From: Takakia lepidozioides
Taxonomy: Eukaryota; Streptophyta; Takakiopsida; Takakiales; Takakiaceae
Reading direction: 5' to 3'
Assembly: GCA_030704615.1 (NCBI GenBank)
Contig: CM060732.1
Location: forward strand, 44,003,053-44,063,052
Length of the DNA: 60,000 nucleotides
Shown: positions 34,008-46,249 of the stretch, one piece after another
Layout: every line of letters begins with the position of its first letter
Position numbering within the stretch: the first letter of the stretch is position 1
The notes under the pieces: model-generated
What the model saw: only the letters and a program-made list of their open reading frames with translations
Told to the model about the DNA's origin: nothing
Databases searched by the model: none
Made by a program: the position numbers and the translations under genes

Positions 34008-34200
34008 TTTAGGTGCAAGCCTTGGGGATGATGTACGTATGCACTCTCAGGTTCAGCGCAAGTTCAAGGGCACCACACTGATGCGTAACATTGGTTATGG
34101 GTCAAACATGAAGACAAAACATGTGCTGGCAAGTGGTTTCGTCAAATTTTTGTTGCACAATGTGAAAGACCTATAACTCCTCTTCATGTACAAGACCTGG
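34008..34200 (+). pseudogene. RPL32: Ribosomal protein L32 (eL32) pseudogene fragment
   Basis: The frame reads [19 protein letters not shown], then [20 protein letters not shown]. This matches the conserved centre of eL32 ([36 protein letters not shown]). A stop follows KDL and upstream codons are disrupted (TGA after KPWG). No introns interrupt it, which fits a processed copy, but the ends are too decayed to show a tail. Confidence 0.75.
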
Positions 34201-34269
34201 AACTCCTCTTAATTTGTGATGTTTGTGCAAACGACATTGATCGTTGTGCTTGGTTTAGATAAATGTTAG

Positions 34270-34777
34270 AATGACATCCTCGTTCAACATTCATCCACTC
34301 TCGCCTTCATCCACGATATTTCGTCCACATTTGTCCACAACTTTTCATCCACATTCATCCATATTTGGAGTGTCCCATCCACATTGGCTCTCCTTCTTCC
34401 TCATTAATTCATCCACAACCATTCTTCTATATTCGGTTTCTGCAAACACTCAACAACATCCACAATTCAGCAACATTCAGTATAAGCTTTCTTTTGCATT
34501 TCACCTCATCACCCACATATCGTTCCCTATGTGCCGAATGCGCAAGTCCGCGGCTATAGGTCCCTTTCTGCCTGTTCGGTCCGCGGTTATAGACCCGTGC
34601 CTATGGAAATGACGTGGGTTGACGTAATGTGGCACCAACCATGCTGGCGAGGTCTACTACGTGGTGCTAGACCCGAGAGCCAACGTGGCAAGAACTGCTG
34701 ATGTGGTGTGAGCCTGGCTGCGCTCACACGCTCACGCTCACACGCTCACGTGGAAGCATTCCCCCAGGCCTCAACAG
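34270..34777 (+). mobile_element. Third transposon end (CATCC subterminal block plus GTGAGCG terminus)
   Basis: CATCCAC/CATCCATATT repeats (34,300-34,460) are followed by GACGTGG and GTCCGCGG blocks and by GCTCACACGCTCACGCTCAC...GTGGAAGCATTCCCCCAGG-CCTCA. Layout and words match the right end at 24.3-24.9 kb, with considerable divergence. It lies downstream of the third methyltransferase copy in the same relative orientation. Confidence 0.6.
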
Positions 34778-35890
34778 CTAACAGATCACCATACTCACTA
34801 CTGTTAGGCGACGTCAAACGAACAATAAGACTTGGGGCATCAAGACTGGTGGCAACAACCTCCTGTTCTTGGCTTGTAACACAACTAGACTTCCAAAAGC
34901 TTCCTAAGACTAGAGAGCTTCAAGCTCAACTCTTTAGGATCTAGCTCCCTCAAGCCATGCTAACAAGACTAAAACCATACAAGTCATACGCACATAGGAG
35001 GTTTGATATACCTTGACACACAAATTCCCAGCTACACTGTTGGCACATCCAACACCTTGTAGACTGAAAATCCACATGTTCATCAAACGTATGTACCAAA
35101 CCTTGGTTGAGCCTGCCTACCTGTCGCGTGGCGAGGCGTGAAAGGCCAATTGTAGGGGCAGTGCATCATAGCCATGAAATAACTAAATGGTCAGGATTGA
35201 GGGTTAACCCAGCGTAGTCATGATACTTAACGCTATTAAACGGTATAAAGCTGAAAAATACTGAATGCTGAATATAATTGCCTGGATGGATGAATAAGGT
35301 AATAAAAGAACTAGGATGAAATGAGCCTTCACAAACCAATGTGATGTTGTTGTTCATGATGGTGGTTCTTTGTCTTTGTGTAAGTTGCCTAACATGTCTA
35401 TTATGTGTGTGGCAGTGCATATTGTTGTTTGTTTGATGAGATAGGAAGTTGTTGTGAGCAAATAATGCAAACTTATCCATTGCAATATGACATTCACAAG
35501 CTTGACTTGGGAGCTCCGGGGCTGCATGTAGTGCATATGCAAATGCTACTTGTTCAAGTCATTACTAAAACTAGCATTCAGCCCTTTTTGGTATTTTTGC
35601 ATGACATTCATAAGATTGCATTGGGTATCATGTAATGCATTATATACACATGCTATTCTGTTTCTAACCATTCAGTATAATTTGCATTCAGCTCCTTGCA
35701 TTTCTGATCATTGTGGTTTTGGTTTCATGTAGCAATGCATCTATGTGCTAGTCCCCAACTTACAGCTGGATGCACACTCTACACATTGAGGGAGGATTTG
35801 CCCTTGCATGTCAAGCTGTCAATGGAACAACTTGGTGATCTTGACCCCACACTTCTGTACTTCAATCAAATAGCCACTATCGAAAGGGGG
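34778..35890. other. No recognisable gene
   Basis: Mixed sequence without a convincing coding frame or repeat structure. Confidence 0.3.
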
Positions 35891-35929
35891 CATAAGACGG
35901 AAGGTGAAGTGGCGTTTTAGTTCCGCCTT

Positions 35930-36490
35930 CACTCTGTCCTGGGAATTCGGTTGCGATGAAGGACATGGTTTGGCAGAGGTGAGATTAGAGGTGTACAAAG
36001 AAGCCCTGAAGCTCCCAAAACACAAATGCAAAACTGACCCTTCTTCCTACCGAACTTGCAGGGATCTCAAAGCGGGCATGTGACAATTTAGAGTATCAGA
36101 TTGGTGTGGGAGAGAATCCTTCATATGCATCAAGATCTCAAGAAAAACCTGTGCCTCAGACGTGATTGTTATGGGAATTTGAAGAAGTTAAGGTCCGAGC
36201 CCTTGCATATCTGGACGGAGATGGGAAGAAATACGTGCTTCCGAGGTTTGGGGAAAGCACATCGTTCATCCTCCCATCGACCTTTGTTTCTTCATTCCAC
36301 CCACAAATCTATCCATCTGTGGCGCCTCTTCTGAGGGCAGGGAGAGAGATGAATAGAATGGTGCCTGAATAGTTGCTATGGTATTTGAAATTTGCGGTAC
36401 CCAGGCCACGTTTTTTCGGAAAACTGCAGCCAAAGTTTGATTTCCCACCTGGGCGGGCTACTCATTCCCTGGCTGTCCTCATAACTTGAC
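35930..36490 (+). pseudogene. Unidentified protein-coding remnant with in-frame stops
   Basis: One frame reads almost continuously from ELAGISKRACDNLEYQIGVG (about 36,052) through LAYLDGDGKKYVLPRFGE, FHPQIYPSVAPLLRAGREMN and WYLKFAVPRPRFFGKLQPKF to about 36,487, broken only by TGA (near 36,162) and TAG (36,370). An upstream stretch (35,930-36,070) in another frame also looks coding (FGCDEGHGLAEVRLEVYKEA). I do not recognise the family. Composition and length suggest a decayed gene or transposon protein rather than chance. Confidence 0.4.
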
Positions 36491-37282
36491 ACTCGTGCCG
36501 TGAGGAGCAAAAATGCTTGCCAGCATACCTGCATGCGACAGTCGCCTCCGAGCGACATTTGCGGTCTGCTGATATATTCTGTTGTGGTTCGACTTTGTCC
36601 CCCTCTAGGCCCCTATCGACAAAAAAACTGTGTTTCTGTATGCTGCTACAAATAGTAGTGACTCTTGTTGAATCTTAAGCTTTGCTTACAAATTGGATTC
36701 TCCTTTGACAGATCTTTGGCACTTCCATGTTCAGATCGTCAACCTACCAGAGGTTTTACATCTCCCAGCCTGTGGCTGCACAAGCCTAATCGCAAACCCT
36801 TGAACACATTGTCTATGTGTCTGGCCACTATGGAAAGCCCAACTGTATCTGTACCCTGTCATTTTTTCTTCAATCTAGAGCTTGCCTAATTCAAACTAAT
36901 CTTTCAACTTGCGGGAAATTCTGTGCTCCCTTAAATATCCTACTAGGTACTCCATACTGATCTTTCAACCTGGAGGAAGATTTGTGCTCCTACAGGGCAG
37001 ATCAATACATGCCCACCTCGATATAGGATCACTAGTGCGAGCAATAAATTCGTCGCTTGGAAATCAAACCGTGGCAACTCTAGAACGCTTGACGATGAGC
37101 ATCTCTGTACAACAAGCACCGACGAGGCAGCCTTACCGCATGGTCTAAGGAAAGGAGCCTGGGCTCTCCCACCACGCCACATGGTATCAAAGCAAATGCT
37201 TCCCGTGTTCCACTAATGTGTTGAACTGTCTCATGGGGAAGGGGGTCTTAGTTACGCTGGTTTCGGCAGGTGTCGTCTCACC

Positions 37283-40200
37283 TCACTGCACAGACGCGCC
37301 AGGAACCCAATTCCACAAATGGTAGGACGAGCCGTTGAGTTTAGGACCCACAACAGCAGCAGCAGCAGTGGGCGCGCAGGGCTGTGCAGCAGCGGCCGCT
37401 TGAGCCTTGCGCGTGTGATGCAGGCCCACAATCTTCTCGCGGCACAGCGGGCAATTGACCAGCCCCTGCACACATGACAAACAAAACGATGCGTGCCCGC
37501 AAGTCTGTGCGTGCACAACATTGCCCTCATCAGCTCTGACCAGTTCTGTGTCTCTAAACACTCTTCAGGTCCTTCAGGAAAGAAAGAAAGAAAAATTGAT
37601 TGTCACTAGAAGCTCAAAGAGCTTACATATGCCACAAATGAAAAAGCAATCAATACAAGGTTCAAATAAACTTCCGTAACCTGATCAGAATATTGTAGAG
37701 TAAAATTGGGTTGTAAACCCTGTCCTTCAGAGTAAGGGTCGGCACAGTGCCCTCGCTTGTTGGAAAGCAAAGAAAGAAGTGTCCACTCCAGGGAAGCTCA
37801 AAGAGCTCGTGGGAAGCAGAAAACAACAAAAGTGGGGTGCCAGGCCACCTACAATTCAGTTTCTCAGAGCCTTATGTAGATATTGAATTTACACCCTTTG
37901 TTAGTAGTGGATGTATAGTAGTAGCAGCCCAGGATGTTGTAGTAGAGAGGGTATCAAAAGAAGAAATGTGCTTCAGTCTCAATCTCCCGCCTGTCGTCTA
38001 CCGCAAGGCGTTCGGCATGGTGCCGTCTGCCATGGAAAAGAAGGAAAGATAAAGGGGGTCTGTAACTGATCAGCCATCTTTGGTACATCCTCATTATCAA
38101 TCTTGGTTTAATATATGCAAGCTGGGCTCAGCCCCACAGAACTCTTTTCGTCAGTACACACCTATATCATTTCAAGAGCATTTATAGCACTTGTGATCCA
38201 CCTCAGTAATAATGCAAGTCTGGATTTTATTGCTTCGAAGGATGTGAACATGCACGCACAAGCTCAAATATTCTACTTGGCCAGCAAGGAGAAGGCTGCA
38301 GGATACGATAATGGGAAGAATGATACATACCATTAGGCGCACTCCTGCAGACTGCTCAAGGCAAACAATGCAAAGGCTGTCGTCTGAATCAATCTTGTTA
38401 GGTGACCCGTACAGACTGTATTCAGGCACTAACCCGGCCTCTCTTGGTGCAAAGGGAATGGCTGGTAGGCTCTCCCTCAGAAAGTCACATCTGGGAAAAT
38501 CAAACGGGGTTGTTGATGAGTTCAATAGAGCGGCATTCGATGCATCCGATCGGCCATCCTGGGAAAAATTGGGCACTTGCGGCAGGCCTCCGTTGCCAAA
38601 AATGCTGAACAAACTGGGGCCCAACTGGAAGGATCCTGCGACATTGCAGCTCCCCCTCTCGTGGGTCCCCTCCGACCAAAGACTGTTCTCGCTGGGGCTA
38701 TTGCGGTCGGCAGAATCCGCCACTCCTCGGTTGTGTTGCAGCAGGCGTTGCTCCAGTCGCACCTGTTGCAGTGCTTGCTCGAGCGAGGCCACAGACTGCT
38801 GCAGACCCTGATCCATTAATTCCAACTCTGTTGCACAGGACTCGTCTCTTTCAGACTCCCCTTTCTGCTGCTGTTGTGTCACCTGCTGCTGAACCCGCCC
38901 TCTCCCAGCAATGTTTTCTGTTTCAAGATGTTATAACTCTCGAGGAGAAGTGGATTATGAGATGGACGAGGTACAACGGACCATCTGAATGATCGACCGC
39001 ACTACCAAATTATGCATGGCACGGAGCCCTCGCTCTTTAGTTCTTGAGTGAAATTTTGCAACCTTGATAGATGTCTGATCCAAATCATGTATAGGACTTC
39101 CATATTAGCCTGGACACAATGTAACCACTGGGGAAATTTAATGCCAAGACAATACAGCTGCTTCCTTAATACCTGTGCCTGCTGGGCCTGCCAATCGAAG
39201 AAGCTAGCATGCTGCGGCTGCACCAGTGTTCGGTGGTTCTGGCCATGCCCATCCAGTACCTGTCCAGCCTTCATGCGTTGCCCGTACAGATACGCATCAT
39301 GATCCACAAGAAAATTTTATTAAAGTCTGCAACTTATACCTCTTTGTAGATTCACGAGAGCATTATCCATGGTGTAAGATTCACTAACTTTCTTCATTGA
39401 ACTTGTACTTGTCTAAGACATCCACGGAAAGTGTCGCGTTCTCTCATCTTGTGAGTCCTTCACGTGTCTCACAATTTTCACTTTCAAAATGCGACTCGGG
39501 CTAGCCTTTTCAGCATCATATAAAGGTTTGTGCCTATAGCATAAATAGAACAATGTCCTGAGAATGAACGAGTAGAAGAGCACAGGATTTCGAGCATCCA
39601 GTAGTAATGCTACGCGCGTATGCAGTACTTATCGTGATCTTATATATATAACAGCTACCAGCGTATAACGAAATGAAGTTCATTGAAATCTAGTTAGAAG
39701 CCCCAATTCAGGCAATGTTAGTGCGTTTGTACATCATTCTGCAGTTTGCAGGTATACCTGAGTTGCCTCTGCATGCATGATGGCCTGAGCTTGCTTGTGC
39801 TGCTGAGCAGCGGCTTGCGCCTGGTGCTGCTGCTGCAAGTGCTGCAGCCAAACATGGTGCGGAGTGAATGGCAGCTGTGCTGGGTTCACAGCAGTGGCTT
39901 GTCCCACATGGGCTGTCTCTGCACCTGCCTTGGTACAACACGTAGGAGGCTGGTCTGCGGTGATGGCAAATGCCTTCCGTGGGGGAGGCTGGTAGTAGAA
40001 CTCTACACCATTGATGATGTGCTCTCTCTGTACAAACTCACCCCGGCGCTTGCAATCACATAGATCTTTGTACTTGGCCACTGCATGCTCGATAAGGGCC
40101 ACTGCTGCCTGCACCACTGCCTTCTTGCCTTGTATTCGGAACAATCGGATGGGCACTGAATCGGGTCTGCGTCAATGATTTTACCATCTGGATTTGTTAC

Positions 40201-41861
40201 TTCGTTGTTAAGCAGGTCTCGACGCTTGACCCATGTGCATCATGTATGATCGATACTTCTCGAGCAGAGCCAACAAGTCCTGGGAAAAATTTGTGAAAGG
40301 CTGCAGGAGACAGTGATGTGTACATGTACAGTATATAACATTGCGGGGACTTTGCAATCAGCTGTCCAGATCACGTCGTACAGTGCCTAAAGTTCGAGAT
40401 CAAAATCAGGCATGCATGCAGTTTACCGTGCAACTTGGCAAGAGTAGAGGTACCTGCAAGACTCGGTCCAGGACTGGACGATTGCACCCGTGACCTGCCC
40501 AATCAAGCGTGCGGAGATACCGCGAGCCCCAATCACAAACCCTGCTGCCAGCAAAGTGACTCGCATCAACGCTTGAGTGCCAGCAGCTTGATACTCGGTG
40601 CTCACCACGCGGTGGTCCTCGGAGGGCAACATGGGAGTGGCCCCATGCGAGTCGGGCACCACCCCGCTCCTGGGTCCTCGCGCAAGCCTCCGCCGACTCT
40701 CCACGGCAGCACGTATGCTCTGCTGTTGTGCTTGCTTGGCACGTTGGGCTTCCTTGCCACGGCAGCCTACCACATCCTTGCCCTTCTTATCCTCCATGCA
40801 AGTTCGGTCCACCAGCTGCTTGGGAGCTTTGCATAACTTACCATCGCTTTGCTGGTGCACCGTGATCACAGTTGCTTCCTGAGCTAGCCGGGCTGCATCT
40901 TCCTCACATCGTTGGCGCTCCAATCTCTGCAGGCGTTGCTGCTCCACCAATGCATCAATTTCCTGAAATCGTACGGGCCCAAGTTACAATTTTTGGTATG
41001 AGTTCACATGCATGCGAAGTCAGAAACCGCAACCTGCCATGAAGGATCTAGATGGCTCTCTTGAGGTCGAGGACATTGTCTGGTTAAACAAACATATGCA
41101 CAGGAGAATCGCCCAAGGTTTAAGGGTGAAATGCATATATTTATGTTTGGAACTTCCCGAACTTAATACAGCTATAGTGATCGGATCAATATGTCCCAAT
41201 GTGAGAGAGGACCCGCAGATCCTTCACGACCTACTATGCTTGAGCAACAAATCTATGGCGGCGACCCACAAAAAGAGGTCTAAAGCTTAAAAGATAAATT
41301 TTTTGCTACTAGGTTGAAAGAGCTTCATGTCAGGGTAAAACTGGCAGGTCTGTAAAATGTAGTTGAGGATTTGACAACCTTCCAGCCTCTTGCACGATCG
41401 CCACCTCCTACCCATGATCAGGACTATCCATTCGATTGATCAATTAAGTGTGGACAGGACTGGAAAAACAGTTATGATAAAGACAACCAGTTGGTGGACT
41501 GGAATTCTTTGGTGTATACAACATGTGCAGTGCAGAAGTTATCCTTCTCTTTTTTTCTTCTAGATCTGGACAACTCGAGCTAAATTATGTCGGTTTGGTA
41601 TGACATGTAGAAGCTTGCGACAAAAATGTCCTCATCACAACCCTGTCATGGATTGGACAGGGTTGGAGGCTGGCGGCAGGATGTTCGCCTCGAGAGTGTG
41701 CAGAGGCAACCGGTACCTAAGAAATTATGAAAAGGTGTGGGGATGACCAGGCGCTGCAGGCGTTCTTGCTCTTCGGCACGCAGCTTGAGGGAGCGCGCGT
41801 GATCCTTGCGCCGCTGCGCTGCCTCTCTCTTCAGCTTCTTGAGTGATGCACTGTTCTCCAT
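37283..41861 (-). CDS. KH-domain and C3HC4 RING-finger protein, copy 1
   Basis: Six exons in phase: about 41861-41750 (end uncertain), 40962-40454, 40166-39758, 39259-39173, 38888-38331 and 37504-37283; about 630 residues. The start ATG opens MENSASLKKLKREAAQRRKD, a basic coiled-coil-like segment that continues in exon 2 (QQRLQRLERQRCEED). The KH domain spans the exon 2/3 junction: AAGFVIGARGISARLIGQV (GARG loop), then PIRLFRIQGKKAVVQAAVAL. Gln/Ala-rich linkers follow. The RING spans exons 5/6: CIVCLEQSAGVRLM joined to TCGHASFCLSC and CPLCRE, all eight zinc ligands present. KH plus C-terminal RING recalls animal MEX3 RNA-binding ubiquitin ligases. RNA binding and E3 activity are inferred. No lesion seen, so probably functional. 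Confidence 0.75.
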
Positions 41862-42960
41862 CTTCTGCGTGAGGGGCCCCACATCGCAGGCCTTCTCTCA
41901 CCCTTCCTTCTCCATCCCACCTTTGCTTCCGCTGGGGAGTACGGAATGTGACGTGTAAACCCGTGCACTGTGCCAGTTCCCTAGACTTTCTTGGAGGAGA
42001 GACTTCTTGCAGCTAATCAGATCCTTCCTGCAATGGGGATAAATGCGACCATGACTTTGAAGTGAGCTTAAATGTATACACCCTCATCAGGTCCGTCATT
42101 CCAATGTCAAAATTTGATGCCAAGCTGGAGATATGCTGTGCTGCCAATGTTATCCATCCAAAGCCTCGCATGTATAAACTTTCTTCTTCTAGAAACCTCC
42201 ACGGCACTTGAGCATAAATACAGACCAGGACTCAGAGCTCTATCGATGTGTGTCAGTAAGTTTGAATAGATATACACCTAGAGCTGTAGCTATTCCCGAT
42301 CACATGTGCCCAATACCTTCAAGCCAAATGTTGGTCAGATATTTCTACGTTGCTGGCCAGCATGCTATCCAGGGCTGGAGGGTGCCTAAGGACACGATGC
42401 CCTCAAGTGAGGCCTTGTGAATCCTGCACGGACATTTGATTTTCAGCTCCTAGGCTTTCAAGAAGCTTCACTTCCGTTTATCCTTCGGCAGCTTCTCGCA
42501 CTAGATCACAGTCGCCGCTTGCAACCATGCAAACCTGTGATTCTGTCGTCCTCAATCTCGCAAGCAACACAACGGCTGCATTAGCTCAAAAATCGTGCAG
42601 ATTCCGAAAAACTCTACTACAAAACGAGCAATGTGACCTGCTGTGTGAGGATCACGACTAAGTTTTGATTCCCAGAGCTCGCACAGCACTAGAGCTGCAA
42701 CCCTGGCACCCTCCCTGGAGATGGTGCCAAGACCGTCGAGGGACGCAGGGCGCCCAACTGATCCGCATCTAACGGACCACATTTGCGGATCGGGAACAGG
42801 AAAGGCCCGGATCGAGTGTGTGTAACTGCCTCGCTGCTTCAACCGACTTGTGGCGGTTATGGACACGTGGCCCTTGCGATTTCCGCCACGTGTCCAACTT
42901 CACTCCTGTTTGCCCCTTCATGAAAGTACCTTCTTGAAGTTTCTGTAAGATGCTTCTTGT
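38050..42960 (-). repeat. Left arm of second inverted duplication
   Basis: Matches 55,235-59,950 in reverse, including exons, introns and about 1 kb of 5' flank. It starts at the ACACGTGGCGG...GGGCCACGTGTCC region. The arms differ by small indels and substitutions, mostly outside exons. Confidence 0.8.
41882..42960 (-). promoter_or_regulatory. Upstream region of KH-RING copy 1
   Basis: Conserved with 55,240-56,370 in the other arm, so it holds the 5' flank and probably the promoter. It contains GGCCACGTGTCC near 42,860-42,900 (an ACGT-core, G-box-like pair facing each other: GACACGTGGC and GCCACGTGTCC). Plant bZIP/bHLH factors bind such cores; binding here is inference. No clear TATA box was chosen. 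Confidence 0.4.
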
Positions 42961-45600
42961 CTTGTCTCTGGATTGCAATGGCAGTAACTACGTTTAGTCC
43001 ATGAGACGAGATCGTGGCGTCATTCGATGGGGGTCCAAGGCCAGACTGCATTGAGGTGGAGATCGGCTGCAAACAGGTGTAGTTCAATTCGCATCCACAA
43101 GCTGAGGAAATCTATTCTGAGCTGAAGGCACATTATCTCTGGGCTCAGACGTAACACATGCTTTGTACTGTGTACTGATGTGGAGTAAAATGAATTCTGT
43201 GGCATGACGTTGCTCTTCTAGGGAGTCTCTGTCAGCACACGCTTTACCATCAAAGAGAGAGCTTCAAGCGACAATCTCTACCCCCAAGTACTGGATGGAA
43301 GTTCCCAGGGATGGTGAAGAATCAGGCTACCAGTTGAAGAGTACCCTGGTGGATAAGTGGGAATCGCTTTTCCCAACGTTGGAATATTTGTATTGCTGAT
43401 GGAATTTCGTTATTTGTTAAGAATGTAACTTACAGCTTACACCTGCCGTTCAACTGAAGACATTGGGGACATGTAACAAACAATTGAAAGTTTTGACGTT
43501 CTATTGCCCTTCAAACTTTTGGGGGCAGTCAGTCGCTCTACATATTCTGTGGGTGCCTTACAAGTTGGGCAGCCCATTGCCTGCCGGCCTGTGGCTGTTT
43601 CACAAGGTCTTGAACCCTTTTTCCTTCTTCTGAAAGAAATTGGACAGAGGCCCTTTTCTTGAACCGGGTCTTGAACTAGAGAGAAGACTCCGGCCCAAAC
43701 CGGAGTAACTAAGAGCCACTTCGCCTCATGGCTACTGCCCCCTTTGGGGGGTGGGCCCTATTTTCTGGAACTAAAATGACCAGGACAACCAAGTCAGATA
43801 TCAACCGCATGTGTATGCCTCTCCACCAAGTTTTCCACAACCATCACAAGAGGTTTGGATAACTTTGGAGTCACTTCTCAAGCTTCAGGCAAAGATAGAA
43901 TGAATGTTCTTCATCTGATTTGGCAGAGAGGCCCGAACTTCAAACCTGGGGACAATTGAGGTGGTAGCAACACGTCTATGGCCGGACTGCCATATTGCCC
44001 TCCAATACCCGTCTGATGTGCTTGCAGGATTTGAGCCAACCAATGGTGCAACCCTCTTTGACCTCAATGCCTTGCCAATTACTGTGCTTGGTCGATCTGA
44101 TCGCCTCAACTAACAAGATGCTGCAATCTGCATAGACGCTGAAATAACTAAATGGGGGATAAAACATTCTCAAAGGACCTGGATCACTTGGCATCCTGCA
44201 GCACCTAGAATTCAGCATATTAAGTGGAACCTGTGCCTGTCCCAAAAACAACCACAAAGCGTTGTGAGTTCGTTAGAAAGCTTAAACCAAGGACCGCTTT
44301 AGACTGTCATAGAAACAGACAGGTCATAATTGAGGCACTAGATTCTAAGGGCTCCTTTTGTGACAAATTGGGTAGAGCCCTGTACTTGAAACTATGTACG
44401 TGGAATTTAATGCAAGAACATTTGGGGAAACATTGGCTCGCAGGGGGCCCTCCCTGAAGTGACAACTATCAGTTACACTAGGTATGGCTTTCATGGTTTG
44501 TATTCTTCTACCAAGTTGAGTATTGAAGCTTTCTGGTGTAGACTGAGTTTGCAGATGAGCCTGGAAGTGTGATGGAGGTCAACCTTTTCCACAGCTTCTC
44601 CGCACATGATATTAAAGGTAGAAAGAGAATCTACTTTTCAGGTATTTGTATATGAAGTAAACCCAGTGGCTTTTTAGGCTGGCTTTTGGGACGTGGTTGG
44701 TGAATAGCCCAAGGTTGACAAGAGAGTCTGTGAGAATCATCTCGATTGGTGGCGGCGTCGGCTCTGCTTCTCATGACCAGCTCAACGAAGATGTCTCAGA
44801 GCCAATATCACTATCTAAACGCCGCTGAAGAATGTTCGCATGTGCAAGATGGGCATATGTTGCTGGTGCAGCTGTTAAACACAATACACATATAATAGGC
44901 ATATGATCAGGCATATTATTCATCCCTGCTACCAGATCATTATTCCACCACCGAAACCTATATACAAACACACAGATTCCATAGCCGCATTGGACAAGCT
45001 ACTTCATATCCGGATAGCCTAGACAAAGTGAAAGACTAGAAAGAGAGAACTTTCCCTACCAACAGCAACAGCTGTACTGCAGCGCGAAAACCTTTAATCA
45101 TGCACATCAACAAACCACCAACACATACCAAGTATTATAAATTTAGATCAACTAAGCTCTGGCCAGACTATGTCAAAAAAGTTTCTTCAGTAGAAAACTT
45201 GGGAACAACAGAGATGACAGTCTGTTCATATGTGTAGCACTGGTGGTTTGTCAGCTATACTGGTGTGTGTTTACTGGTGGTTTGTCAGTTGCTGCAGATC
45301 ATTGGGCAAGAACATGTTCTAATTGTACATACAGCACGCTTTGACAATTGGGTCATCCAAACTGGATGGTGCCTTTCAACATCACCTGATGTCCTAAATA
45401 CATAACGATATTGGACGGCCTTTCCTTCTAAGGGTAGCCTTCTTTCTCTCTACAAGTTTTCAGGGAGTAGAACTGTATCATCACAGAACATTGATAACAT
45501 TAGAGGAGGCCCCAATGTAAGGAGCCTGAACTTTGGAGCTCCGACTTACAAGTCCTGCCCAGAATCCAATGGCCTTGGAAACTATCAGCCGCTATTAGGG
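42961..45600. other. No recognisable gene
   Basis: Single-copy-looking sequence. Several short frames (for example 43,976-44,257 minus and 44,224-44,457 plus) show no recognisable motif. Confidence 0.3.
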
Positions 45601-45601
45601 C

Positions 45602-45617
45602 GGGGGGGGGGGGGGGG
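45602..45617 (+). repeat. 16-base poly(G) tract
   Basis: Uninterrupted G run. Confidence 0.9.
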
Positions 45618-45892
45618 CACTGGAAAAACTATCGAACCCCTGGCCTGATAGAGTAGAGAAGCGGAAGGAGGAAGAGACGACATCGTTCACCATAATTAAC
45701 CTTGTTTGAGGCTCTGAACAGAAAAATTTAACCCAAGCAACAAAGGGGCCTTGAAAGTCAGAGCGCAATCACCAGAAAATCTCAGTCAATTGAGTCGTTC
45801 ACAACCTTTGCAAATCTAGAATTAGGAATGCCAGAGGTTGGCAGCAACGAGAATGTTACTCATACAATTCTTAATGAACCCCGAGTGCTTAC

Positions 45893-46247
45893 CACGGATA
45901 ATTTTGGGGAGGATGAGGCGATGGAACCCTCCAACGCAACTGATAACATAAGACTTCTCTTTGTGAGCTGCTCATATATGTCTCGGCCAACTTTCTGGAT
46001 AGCTTCAGGCTGAGCATTTGCTGAATCTCTCAAAATAGTCGGATTGAGCTTGAAATACCCAAGGCCCCTGACCCGGGCACCAGATGATTGAAAATCGATA
46101 GAGATATCTGTATGATCGAATTAGTTCGGAAGATTAGGCCGCAATAAGTTTTTCCTTACCTGCGGTTCTAGAGGATGAATATAGAATCCGTCCAATCTGA
46201 CGGGACCACGAAAAGCGAAGGCCGCCAAGCTCAGAGTCGGAGGCATC
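45893..46247 (-). CDS. Unidentified gene, two exons
   Basis: Exon 46247-46160 (5' limit uncertain, after a GAG/CAG-like acceptor) reads DASDSELGGLRFSWSRQIGR-ILYSSSRTA. It splices in phase at GCAG|GTAAGG to exon 46107-45893, reading ISIDFQSSGARVRGLGYFKL...QPEAIQKVGRDIYEQLTKRS...SSSPKLSV, with donor GTG|GTAAGC. Clean donor and acceptor sites and balanced composition argue for a real gene. Further exons were not found on either side and no family was recognised. It is transcribed away from URM1, whose start is about 650 bp away, so the two may share a promoter region. Confidence 0.45.
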
Positions 46248-46249
46248 CT

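Noticed and set aside
38311-38811. 166-codon plus-strand frame opposite KH-RING exon 5
   Set aside because: A shadow of the minus-strand exon, which carries the RING start and is conserved in both arms.
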